A stretch of DNA of 64,000 bases from Sphingomonas metalli (GTDB lineage Bacteria; Pseudomonadota; Alphaproteobacteria; Sphingomonadales; Sphingomonadaceae). The stretch covers positions 744,001 to 808,000 of the forward strand of contig NZ_BMIH01000002.1 in NCBI RefSeq assembly GCF_014641735.1, in the 5' to 3' direction. A model generated the notes under the pieces. It searched no databases and was not told the origin of the DNA. It saw only the letters and a program-made list of their open reading frames with translations. The stretch's first letter is position 1. The number at the start of each line of letters is the position of its first letter. Below, one piece after another: positions 44,926 through 53,225 of this stretch. The translations under genes and the position numbers were made by a program.

Positions 44926-47900
44926 TTAGAAGTTGCCGCGCAGGATGAACGAGAAGCGGCGGTCGTTGACGAAATAGGAGCGCGGCGCCGTCGCGGTGGA
45001 GCCGCTGATATAGGCCTGCTCGGTCTTGATGACCTGGTTGGCCAGGTTCACGCCCTGCACGCCGATCTTGATGTTCTTGGTGACGTTGAGCAGCGCCGAC
45101 GCGTCGAGCTGGCCGCCGGCCGCCTGATAGATCGAGGTATAGGGGAAGATCACGTCCGCCGCGGTCAAGAGGTAGCGCGAACGCCAGCTATAGGCGGCGC
45201 GGAGCGACACCGGACCCTTTTCGTAGAAGACGGTCGCGTTGGCGTTGTGCTTCGACAGGCCCTCCAGCGGCAGGCTGCCCGGCACGATGTTCGACGTGCC
45301 CGACGGGGCGCCGCCGTTCAGGAACGAGTTGGGCAGGCCCTTGCTGTCGATATACGAATAGTTGAGGCTGGTGCCGAGCCCGCTGAAGAACGAGGGCAGG
45401 AAGTCGAAGGTCTGCTGGTAGGCGACCTCGAAGCCCTTGATCTTGCCATAGCCGTCGTAATTGGCCGGGCCGCGGACCTGCACCGTCTGGGTGATGCCGG
45501 CGCTGGTCACGTCGCGGTTGATCAGCGACTGGTAGAAGAAGTTGTGGACCGACTTGTAGAAGGCGTCGATCGACAGCTGCCCGACCCGGCCGAAATACCA
45601 TTCCAGCGTCGCGTCGAACTGCCAGGCGGTCGCCGGCTTCAGATAGGGGTTGCCGGCCGTCGCGGTCGGCTGGCCACTGTTCGGATCGAAGCCCACCTGC
45701 AGGAAGTTGCGGATATTGGCCAGGTCCGGCCGGGTCAGCACCTTCGATGCCGCCAGACGCAGGATCAGGTCGCGGCCGAGCCCGAACTTCAGGTTCGCGC
45801 TGGGCAGCCAGTAGCCGTAGTTGGTCCGCGCGATCTGCGCGTTGGTCTGGCCGTTGGAGAAGGTGCGCAGCGCATTGTAGCCCGCCTCGCCCAGCGTACA
45901 GGCGCCGCCCGGCGTGTTGGTCACGACGGTGCCGTCGGGACGGGTGGTCGTGGTGGTGACGCAGCGGACGTTATAGGGATCGGCGGTACCGGTCTGCTGC
46001 TGGGTCGGCGCACCGATCGAGCCCGCCGAGGTCACGTCGGTGACGACGTAGCGGACGCCGACATTGCCGCTCAGCCGCACGTCGCCGAACAGCGAACCCG
46101 GGGTCGCGAAGTTCAGCTGCGCGTACAGGTTCTTGTCCTGCTGGGTGACCTGCTGGATCTCCGAGGGCAGGAAGGGGGTGCCGGCGACCACGCCGGCGCG
46201 CTCGGCGGCCGGCGTCCAGGTGGTCGCGGTCGCGCCGTTGGCGGCCCAGAGCCCGGCGACCTGCTTCAGATAGGCCACCGACGAGTCGTACCCGCCCCGC
46301 ACCAGGTCGCCGGTATAGTAATAGGCGCCCGGCGGGCCGTTGGTCGCGCCACGGAAGAAGTTGGGGAAGCTGTAGAAGTCGGTCGACCCGGCCGACTGCG
46401 CGAACGAGACCGGGGCGGTGCCCGACCAGACCTCGCTCAGCGCGCCCCAGTTATAGGTGGTGTAGCGCACATCCGCACTGCGGTCGGCGTAGCGCGCGCC
46501 GAACTTGACGTGCGTCAGGAAGCCGCCCTCGCCGAACTTGTAGTCGAGGTCGGCGCGGAAGGCATATTCGCGGCCGGTGCTGTCCTCGACATGGTCCATC
46601 GCCGCGCGCCAGAACTGGACGTTGCGATCGGCGAAATATTGCTGGTCGGTCTCGCCGACCAGGGTCGGGTTGGGGGTCGCCCAGCTCGCCGCCAGCGTCG
46701 TCGGCTTGTGCGGGATCACCACCGGCAGCTTGCCCGAGATGTCGAGCTCCGAATCGGCGAAGGTCGAGCCGAATACGCGCAGGTCGGTATTGGTGTGGCG
46801 CGCGCGGGTATAGTCGCCGTCGAGGTTCAGCGACAGCCGCTCGCTCAGCTCGGTCTTCAGGTTCATCCCGAAGTCGTTGACGCTGTTCTCGTCATAGGTC
46901 TGGCCGCGCGACAGCGACTGCTGGGTGCCGCCGGTCGGGATCACGCAGGTGACCTGGCCGCTGCACGCCGCGCGATAGCCGCTGCCGGGCTGGGTGATGT
47001 AGCCCGACTGGAACAGGCCACCGTCGGTATAGGTATAGTTGGTGAAGCCGCCGACCGGGCATTCGGCGCGGGTGGTGGTGTTGCCGTTGGACACCGGGCC
47101 GTTGCCGTTCTGGAGACAGCCGACCGGATAGGTGCTGTACTCCGACAGGTCGGGCGCGGTCTCGAACGTGTGCTCGTTGGTCAGGTTGGTCGAGTGGGTG
47201 CGCAGGAACTGCGCGGTCAGCACCGTCTTGCCGTCGGTGCTCTGCCACTGGCCGGCCAGCGCGAAGCCGTCGCGTTTGCGGTCGAAATCCTGGGTGCGGA
47301 ACTGCCCGCCGATCGGCGCATAGCGCAGGTCGGCCGGATCCGCGAAGCCGTCCGCGCCCGGCAGGTTGGCGGCGCCGCAGGCGGCGTTGGTGTCGGCCGT
47401 ACCGCCGGAGACCGGCAGCGTCGTGCTGTCGCCCGAGCCCGGCAGCGGATTGCGGCACACGGTCGTGGTGGTCGAATTGGCCGCCAGCGCCAGCTGGTTG
47501 TCGCGGGTCTGGAAATTGGTGACCTGGATGCCGTCGGCGCGGCTGCGGATGCGCGAATAGGAGACGTTGCCGAGCAGGCCGAAGGTGCCGATGCCGGTGT
47601 CCCAGGTGTCGCTGACCAGCAGCGATCCGGTCGGCGACCATTTCTTCTGGAAGTCGCCATAATTGGCCTCGCCGCTGAACGCGACATGCAGGCCCTTGTT
47701 GTCGAAGGGCTTGCGCGTGTTGAGGTTGACCGTGCCGGCGAGCCCGCCCTCGATCAGCTCGGCGGTCGCGTTCTTGTAGACCTCGACCGAGCCGAGCAGC
47801 TCGGACGGCACGTCGCCGAAGTTGATCGCCTGGCCGCCGATGCCGGCCGAGAAGGTGTCGCGGCCGTTGAACTCGGAGCGGACGAAATTGAGGCCGCGCA

Positions 47901-48402
47901 CGTTGACGCCCGAGCCCTCGACCGAGAAGTGGTCGGGGTCGTTGCTGCCGGCGAAGCGGCTGATCGCGACGCCCGGCACGCGCTGCAGCGCCTCGGTCAC
48001 CGAACGGTCGGGCAACGCGCCGATGTCGCTGGCGGTGATCGCGTCGACGACCGTGTCCGAATTGCGCTTGATGTTCTGCGCGTTGGCAAGGCTCTGGCGG
48101 ATGCCGGTGACGACGATCTCGTCCGCCCCGCCGGTGGAGGGATCGGCCTGGGTCTCGGCATCGGCGCCCGGCGCGGTGCCGGCGACCGGCTGGGTGCCCG
48201 CCGGGGTGGTGCTGGCGCTGGTCGCCGGCGTGGTGGAGCCCGCGGTGCCTTCGCCGGCCTGCGCGCCGGTCGGCGACGGGTCGCCGGTCTGCGCCATGGC
48301 GGGGGCGGCCAGGCTGGCGATGCACAGGGCGGTGGCCGACGCGCCGATCAGGAGGCGGTCGAAGCGATAGGAATTGCGAGCAGTCGGCGCTGAGTTGCGC
48401 AT
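44926..48402 (-). CDS. TonB-dependent receptor (Xanthomonas/Caulobacter type), large
   Basis: 1158 residues from ATG 48402, preceded by GGGAGGGG; longer in-frame starts lack a ribosome site. Signal peptide (LLIGASATALCIASLAAPAMAQ), then about 50 residues rich in Thr, Ala, Pro and Gly, then the TonB box DEIVVTGIRQSL, plug domain (SDTVVDAITASDIGALPDRSVTEAL, GVAISRFAGS), and a 22-strand barrel ending FSFILRGNF with terminal Phe. This subgroup typically imports plant-derived oligosaccharides. It is divergent from the halogenase-GH9-GH1 operon, with a shared LacI-type site in between. Confidence 0.95.
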   Translation of the reverse strand: MRNSAPTARNSYRFDRLLIGASATALCIASLAAPAMAQTGDPSPTGAQAGEGTAGSTTPATSASTTPAGTQPVAGTAPGADAETQADPSTGGADEIVVTGIRQSLANAQNIKRNSDTVVDAITASDIGALPDRSVTEALQRVPGVAISRFAGSNDPDHFSVEGSGVNVRGLNFVRSEFNGRDTFSAGIGGQAINFGDVPSELLGSVEVYKNATAELIEGGLAGTVNLNTRKPFDNKGLHVAFSGEANYGDFQKKWSPTGSLLVSDTWDTGIGTFGLLGNVSYSRIRSRADGIQVTNFQTRDNQLALAANSTTTTVCRNPLPGSGDSTTLPVSGGTADTNAACGAANLPGADGFADPADLRYAPIGGQFRTQDFDRKRDGFALAGQWQSTDGKTVLTAQFLRTHSTNLTNEHTFETAPDLSEYSTYPVGCLQNGNGPVSNGNTTTRAECPVGGFTNYTYTDGGLFQSGYITQPGSGYRAACSGQVTCVIPTGGTQQSLSRGQTYDENSVNDFGMNLKTELSERLSLNLDGDYTRARHTNTDLRVFGSTFADSELDISGKLPVVIPHKPTTLAASWATPNPTLVGETDQQYFADRNVQFWRAAMDHVEDSTGREYAFRADLDYKFGEGGFLTHVKFGARYADRSADVRYTTYNWGALSEVWSGTAPVSFAQSAGSTDFYSFPNFFRGATNGPPGAYYYTGDLVRGGYDSSVAYLKQVAGLWAANGATATTWTPAAERAGVVAGTPFLPSEIQQVTQQDKNLYAQLNFATPGSLFGDVRLSGNVGVRYVVTDVTSAGSIGAPTQQQTGTADPYNVRCVTTTTTRPDGTVVTNTPGGACTLGEAGYNALRTFSNGQTNAQIARTNYGYWLPSANLKFGLGRDLILRLAASKVLTRPDLANIRNFLQVGFDPNSGQPTATAGNPYLKPATAWQFDATLEWYFGRVGQLSIDAFYKSVHNFFYQSLINRDVTSAGITQTVQVRGPANYDGYGKIKGFEVAYQQTFDFLPSFFSGLGTSLNYSYIDSKGLPNSFLNGGAPSGTSNIVPGSLPLEGLSKHNANATVFYEKGPVSLRAAYSWRSRYLLTAADVIFPYTSIYQAAGGQLDASALLNVTKNIKIGVQGVNLANQVIKTEQAYISGSTATAPRSYFVNDRRFSFILRGNF

Positions 48403-48443
48403 TTTAATCCCCTCCCTGAACGCGTACAGCACGCGCCGGAATG

Positions 48444-48461
48444 TTTGCCGTTTGTGGCAAA
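48444..48461. promoter_or_regulatory. Inverted repeat in receptor leader
   Basis: TTTGCC (48444-48449), six-base spacer GTTTGT, GGCAAA (48456-48461). It lies 42-59 bases upstream of the receptor ATG, between that start and the LacI-type operator. It may be a second regulator site or a small leader hairpin. The AT content is higher than the surroundings. Confidence 0.4.
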
Positions 48462-48480
48462 TCGTTGAACGAACACATAA

Positions 48481-48494
48481 TGATTGCGCTATCA
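48481..48494. promoter_or_regulatory. LacI-type operator in receptor/halogenase divergent promoter
   Basis: TGATTGCGCTATCA, 12 of 14 bases identical to the minus-strand reading of the site before the GH9 gene (43721-43734). It sits 78 bases before the receptor ATG and 161 bases before the first halogenase ATG. One regulator could therefore control the receptor, the halogenase-glycosidase operon and the large GH9. The rest of this 253-base gap holds the TTTGCC/GGCAAA repeat, and a small hairpin TTCGCC/GGCGAA (48623-48638) just before the halogenase ribosome site. Confidence 0.72.
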
Positions 48495-48655
48495 GAGTGC
48501 GCGCGACAAGATGGAGAAATCGGGGCGCGCATAATCGGTCAGCAAGTGCGACATTCCTGCCACGGTCGGCGCCCGTCACCGTTGCCGGGCGGGTCGAGGC
48601 GAAGCAAGAAAGGTCTGCAGGATTCGCCTAACGGCGAACCGCGTGAGGAAGAGCG

Positions 48656-50173
48656 ATGGCGGAGGCGGAACGGCTACGGGTGGTGATCGTCGGCGGCGGC
48701 ACCGCCGGCTGGATGACGGCGACGGCGCTCGCCCGGCTGCTGCCGACCCGTTGCTCGGTGCGTCTCGTCGAATCGGACGCGATCGGCGTCGTCGGCGTCG
48801 GGGAAGCGACCCTGCCCCATATCCGCGCCTTCAACGAGCGGCTCGGCATCGCCGAGGCCGATTTCATGGCGCGGACCCGCGCCACCTTCAAGCTGGGCAT
48901 CGAGTTCCGCGACTGGGGACGGATCGGCGACAGCTATGTCCACCCCTTTGGCACGTTCGGCAGCGGCACCGGCGCGATCGACTTCCATCATTACTGGTCG
49001 CGGCTGCTCGCCGAGGGCGCGGACCTGCCCCATCTCGACGCGCTCTCCTATGCCTGTGCGCTCGCCCGGGCGGGCAAGTTCGACCATCCGGCCCCCGCCG
49101 GGCAGGGCGGGCTGTCGGGCACCTTCGGCTATGCCTATCAGTTCGATGCGCTGCTCTTCGCGCCCTATCTGCGCAGCCTCGCCGAGGCGATGGGCGCGCA
49201 GCGGACCGAAGGGATCGTCGTCGATGTCGAGCGCGACGGCGAGACCGGGTCGATCCGCGCGATCACGCTGAAGGGCGGCGAGCGGATCGAGGGCGACCTG
49301 TTCGTCGACTGTTCGGGCTTCCGCTCGCTGCTCCTCGGCGAGGCGCTGGAGGAGCCGTTCGAGGACTGGTCGCGCTGGCTGCCGACCGACCGGGCGGTGG
49401 CGATGCCCTGTGCGACGCGTACCGCGGTGACCCCCTATACCAGCGCGATCGCCATGCCCGCCGGCTGGCGCTGGCGCATCCCGCTCCAGCATCGCACCGG
49501 CAATGGCTATGTCTATGCCAGTGCCTTCACGTCCGACGATACGGCACAGGCGGCGCTTGAGGCGGCGGTCGAGGGAGAGGCGATCGCCGCGCCGCGGCTG
49601 CTCCGCTTTCGCGCGGGCCGGCGGCGGCGCAGCTGGGTCGGCAATTGCGTCGCGGTAGGGCTCGCCAGCGGCTTTCTCGAGCCGCTCGAATCGACCAGCA
49701 TCTATCTGGTCCAGCAGGCGATCACCGCCCTGATCGAGCTGTTCCCGGACCGCGAGCCCGCCGCCGCCGACCGCGACGAGTTCAACCGCGTGATCGACCT
49801 GGAATATGACCGGATCCGCGACTTCCTGATCCTGCACTATCACGCGACCACCCGGTCGGACTCGCCCTTCTGGGACTATGTCCGCACCATGGCGATCCCC
49901 GACAGCCTGGCCGAGAAGCTGGAGCTGTGGCGCCGGCGCGGGCGGGTGGTGAAATATCGCGAGGGCGTGTTCCTCGATGCCAGCTGGATCGCGGTCTATC
50001 TCGGCCAGGGGATCGTCCCGGCCGGGTGGGACCCGCGCGCCGACGCCGCCGATGGTGCGGCACTGCGCGACGGCGTCGAGCAGCTGCGCGCGGCGATCGC
50101 CGCGGATGTCGCCGGGCGACCCGATCATCGCGGCTTCATCGATCGCTACTGCCCGATGCGCGAGGCGGCCTGA
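48656..50173 (+). CDS. Flavin-dependent tryptophan-type halogenase, paralog 1
   Basis: 505 residues. Flavin monooxygenase fold with FAD motif VVIVGGGTAGWMTATALA (residues 9-26), the GVVGVGEATLP loop, catalytic Lys79 in RATFKLGIEF (the same position number as Lys79 of PrnA), the halogenase WxWxIP signature as WRWRIPLQHR (about 269) and the catalytic-Glu motif FLEPLESTSIYLV (about 345). All key residues are present, so it should make and use hypohalous acid on an aromatic substrate. GAGGAAGAG precedes the start. It leads a five-gene operon with overlapping stops and starts. No flavin reductase, needed to supply FADH2, is in the window. Confidence 0.93.
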   Translation: MAEAERLRVVIVGGGTAGWMTATALARLLPTRCSVRLVESDAIGVVGVGEATLPHIRAFNERLGIAEADFMARTRATFKLGIEFRDWGRIGDSYVHPFGTFGSGTGAIDFHHYWSRLLAEGADLPHLDALSYACALARAGKFDHPAPAGQGGLSGTFGYAYQFDALLFAPYLRSLAEAMGAQRTEGIVVDVERDGETGSIRAITLKGGERIEGDLFVDCSGFRSLLLGEALEEPFEDWSRWLPTDRAVAMPCATRTAVTPYTSAIAMPAGWRWRIPLQHRTGNGYVYASAFTSDDTAQAALEAAVEGEAIAAPRLLRFRAGRRRRSWVGNCVAVGLASGFLEPLESTSIYLVQQAITALIELFPDREPAAADRDEFNRVIDLEYDRIRDFLILHYHATTRSDSPFWDYVRTMAIPDSLAEKLELWRRRGRVVKYREGVFLDASWIAVYLGQGIVPAGWDPRADAADGAALRDGVEQLRAAIAADVAGRPDHRGFIDRYCPMREAA

Positions 50174-51624
50174 TGCGGGACGGTGCGATGCGCAGCGTGC
50201 TGGTGGCGGGCGGCGGACTGACCGGCTGGTGCGCCGCCGCCGCGCTGAAGCGGCGCGCGCCGTTCCTCGACGTCGCGATCGTCGCCGGCCCCGCCGCGCC
50301 CGCCGGGCTCGCCGACCGGATCGCCGCGGCGCTCCCCTCGCTGATCGGCTTCCATGCCGATCTCGGCATCGGCGAGGCGGATGCGCTGGGGCGGACCGGC
50401 GCGCGCCAGCGGCTCGGCACCGCGTTCATCGGCTGGGGCGGCGAGCCACATGTCCATGCCTACGGCCGATACGGCCAGCCGATCGGGCCGACGCCCTTCC
50501 ACGTCCAGTGGATCCGCGCCGCCAGGGCGGACGCCGTCGCCCCGTTCGACCGCTTCTCGCCCGAAGCGGTGATGGGCCGGCGCGGCCGCTTCGCCCCGGT
50601 CGGCGCGTTCGGCCCGACGGTCTGCGGCCTCACGATCGACCCCGCCGAACAATGCCGCATGCTCAGGGCCTTCGCGCTCCATATCGGCGTGCGCGAGCGG
50701 CCGGGCGCGGTCGAGGCGGTGGCGATCGACGCGCGCGGCCATGTCGCCGGCGTGACGGTCGCGGGCGAGACGCTGGCCGCCGACCTCTATGTCGACGCGA
50801 CCGGTCCCGACGCGCGGCTGCGCACCGCGATCGACGCCGCATGGGAGGACTGGTCCGCCTGGCTGCCCTGCGACCGCGTCCTGCTCGCCGATAGGCCGCG
50901 GGCCGCGCCGCCGCTCCTCACCCCCGTCACCGCGCTGGACGCGGGCTGGCAGTGGACCAGCGGCACGCAGCACGGCCTCGCCTACGCCGCCGCCCATCGC
51001 GACGAGGGGGCGGCGCGCGACATGCTGCGCCGCACCGCCGGCGCGGAGCCGGGCTCTGCGATCGCGATCCGCCCCGGCATCCGGCGCGCACCCTGGCAGG
51101 GCAATTGCGTCGCGATCGGCGATGCGGCGACGCAGATCGAGCCGCTCGAATGGTGCAACCTGCACCTCGCGCTCAGCGCGATCGACCGGCTGGTGACGAT
51201 GCTGCCGGACCGCGACATGGCACCGATCGAGGCGGCCGACTTCAACCGGCAGACGCTGGCCGAGGCGGAGCGGGTGCGCGACTTCGTGGCGATGCACTAT
51301 CGCACCGCGCGCGGGCAGACCGGCTTCTGGCGGCAGGCGGTGGAGCAGGAGCCGCCGGCGAGCCTCGCCCACAGCCTGACCCAGTGGTTCGAGCGCGGTC
51401 GCCTGCCCTTCTACGAGGAGGAGACCTTCACCCGCGACGGCTGGGCCGCGATCCTGCTCGGCCGCGGCCATCTGCCGCGGCGCGTCGATCCGCTGGCCGA
51501 GGCGCTGCCGCTCGACCAGCTGCGCGCGATGCTGGCGCGGATGGCGGACGGGATCGCCGCCCCACCCCCACCGTCGCGTCCGGCCGCCGGCTTCGCGATG
51601 CAGCCAGGACGCGTTTCAGCATGA
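50173..51624 (+). CDS. Degenerate flavin-dependent halogenase paralog 2
   Basis: 483 residues from ATG 50173 (TGATG overlap with paralog 1). The FAD motif VLVAGGGLTGWCAAAALK is kept, but the GVGEAT loop is gone (PAAPAGLADRIAAALPS), the catalytic lysine is replaced (ARQRLGTAF; Arg80 in place of Lys), the WxWxIP signature reads WQWTSGTQH and the Glu motif reads IEPLEWCNLHLA (Glu kept, Ser-Thr lost). It is intact as a reading frame with normal codon use, so it is a diverged protein and not a pseudogene. It probably binds flavin but cannot halogenate by the known mechanism; a partner subunit or a different oxidase role is possible. Confidence 0.85.
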   Translation: MRDGAMRSVLVAGGGLTGWCAAAALKRRAPFLDVAIVAGPAAPAGLADRIAAALPSLIGFHADLGIGEADALGRTGARQRLGTAFIGWGGEPHVHAYGRYGQPIGPTPFHVQWIRAARADAVAPFDRFSPEAVMGRRGRFAPVGAFGPTVCGLTIDPAEQCRMLRAFALHIGVRERPGAVEAVAIDARGHVAGVTVAGETLAADLYVDATGPDARLRTAIDAAWEDWSAWLPCDRVLLADRPRAAPPLLTPVTALDAGWQWTSGTQHGLAYAAAHRDEGAARDMLRRTAGAEPGSAIAIRPGIRRAPWQGNCVAIGDAATQIEPLEWCNLHLALSAIDRLVTMLPDRDMAPIEAADFNRQTLAEAERVRDFVAMHYRTARGQTGFWRQAVEQEPPASLAHSLTQWFERGRLPFYEEETFTRDGWAAILLGRGHLPRRVDPLAEALPLDQLRAMLARMADGIAAPPPPSRPAAGFAMQPGRVSA

Positions 51625-53225
51625 CCGATCACAGGATCCGCCGCATCGTCATCGTCGGCGGGGGCACCGCCGGCTGGATGACCGCCGCCGCCCTCGCGCG
51701 CAGCCTCAACACCGGCTACACGCAGGTGACGCTGGTCGAGTCCGAGGAGATCGGCATCGTCGGCGTCGGCGAGGCGACGATCCCGCCGATCATCAGCTTC
51801 AACCGCATGCTCGGCATCGACGAGAACGCGTTCCTCGCCGCCACCTCGGGCACCTTCAAGCTGGGCATCGAATTCGTCGACTGGGGCGCGCAGGGCGAGC
51901 GCTACTTCCATCCCTTCGGCGCCTTCGGCCACGATCTCCAGGGCGTCCATTTTCACCAGCTCTGGCTACGCGAGCGCAGCCGTCGCGCGCTGCCGGCGAT
52001 CACCGACTGGTCGATGAGCGCGGCCGCCGCCGCGCAGGGCCGGTTCGGCCGGGCCAAGGCCGATGCGCGCTCGCCGGTGCGCGAGCTGTTCTACGCCTTC
52101 CACTTCGATGCGGCGCTCTACGCCCGCTTCCTGCGCGACTATGCCGAGCGGGGCGGCGTGACCCGGGTCGAGGGGCGTATCACCGATGTCGACCTCGACC
52201 CGGCGAACGGCCACGTCGCCGGGCTGACCCTGTCCGACGGGCGCCGCGTCGAGGGCGACCTGTTCGTCGACTGCTCCGGTTTCCGCGGGCTGCTGATCGA
52301 GGAGGCGCTCGCCACCGGCTATGAGAGCTATGCGCGATGGCTGCCCTGCGACCGCGCCGTCGCCGTGCCCTGCGCGCTGCCCGACCCGCGCGAACCCGAA
52401 GCCTTTACCCGCGCCACGGCGCGCGCCGCCGGCTGGCAGTGGCGCATCCCGCTCCAGCACCGGCTGGGCAACGGCCTGGTCTATTGCAGTAAATTCCTGT
52501 CGGACGATGATGCCGAGGCGCAGCTGCTCGCCAGCCTGGAGGGCGAGGCGCTCGCGCCGCCGCGGCGGCTGCGCTTCACCGCCGGTCGCCGGCTGCTCAG
52601 CTGGAACCGCAACGTCGTCGCGCTCGGGCTGGCCGGCGGCTTCATCGAGCCGCTCGAATCGACCAGCATCCATCTGGTGCAGGCGGGCATCCAGCGGCTG
52701 ATCGCCCTGTTCCCGGACCGCCGCTTCGCCGCCGCCGAGCGCGACGAGTTCAACCGCCAGATGCGCGACCTGTACGAGGATGTGCGCGACTTCATCATCC
52801 TCCACTATCACGCCACGCGACGCGACGACTCGCCCTTCTGGAACCAGGTACGGACGATGGAGGTGCCCGACAGCCTGTCGCGCAAGCTCGACCTGTGGCG
52901 CGGCAAGGGCCGGCTGTTCCGCGAGGGCTACGACCTGTTCAGCAATCCCAGCTGGGTTGCGGTGTGCCTGGGCCAGGGTATCGTACCCGAGACCTGGGAG
53001 CCCGCCGCCGACGCCCTCGACGAGACGCTCGTCGCCGGTGCGATGGACCAGATCCGCCAGGGCTATGCCGACACCGCCGCCCGGCTGCCCAGCCATGGCG
53101 ACTTCCTGCGCATGGCCGCGCCCTCGCCGCTCGCACCCGGCATGGCCGCCCCGCCACAGACCGGCAGCCCGGGCTACGCCTTCGCCGCCACCCCGCCGAA
53201 CGACCCGAAAGGCCCGTTGCTGTGA
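51621..53225 (+). CDS. Flavin-dependent tryptophan-type halogenase, paralog 3
   Basis: 534 residues from ATG 51621 (ATGA overlap with paralog 2). Complete set of halogenase marks: IVIVGGGTAGWMTAAALA, GIVGVGEATIPPI, Lys80 in GTFKLGIEF, WQWRIPLQHR and FIEPLESTSIHLV. Close to paralog 1 over its length (EFNRQMRDLYEDVRDFIILHYHAT, SPFWNQVRTMEVPDSL) but with a Pro/Ala-rich tail of about 35 residues. Relatives in Brevundimonas, Xanthomonas and Sphingopyxis act on indole-like aromatics and lie near TonB receptors (family knowledge). Its end overlaps the GH9 start by 4 bp. Confidence 0.93.
   Translation: MTDHRIRRIVIVGGGTAGWMTAAALARSLNTGYTQVTLVESEEIGIVGVGEATIPPIISFNRMLGIDENAFLAATSGTFKLGIEFVDWGAQGERYFHPFGAFGHDLQGVHFHQLWLRERSRRALPAITDWSMSAAAAAQGRFGRAKADARSPVRELFYAFHFDAALYARFLRDYAERGGVTRVEGRITDVDLDPANGHVAGLTLSDGRRVEGDLFVDCSGFRGLLIEEALATGYESYARWLPCDRAVAVPCALPDPREPEAFTRATARAAGWQWRIPLQHRLGNGLVYCSKFLSDDDAEAQLLASLEGEALAPPRRLRFTAGRRLLSWNRNVVALGLAGGFIEPLESTSIHLVQAGIQRLIALFPDRRFAAAERDEFNRQMRDLYEDVRDFIILHYHATRRDDSPFWNQVRTMEVPDSLSRKLDLWRGKGRLFREGYDLFSNPSWVAVCLGQGIVPETWEPAADALDETLVAGAMDQIRQGYADTAARLPSHGDFLRMAAPSPLAPGMAAPPQTGSPGYAFAATPPNDPKGPLL

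Noticed and set aside
45247..48393. 1048-codon open frame opposite the second TonB receptor
   Set aside because: Low-complexity Gly/Arg/Ala/Val translation, no start signals, antisense to a clear receptor.
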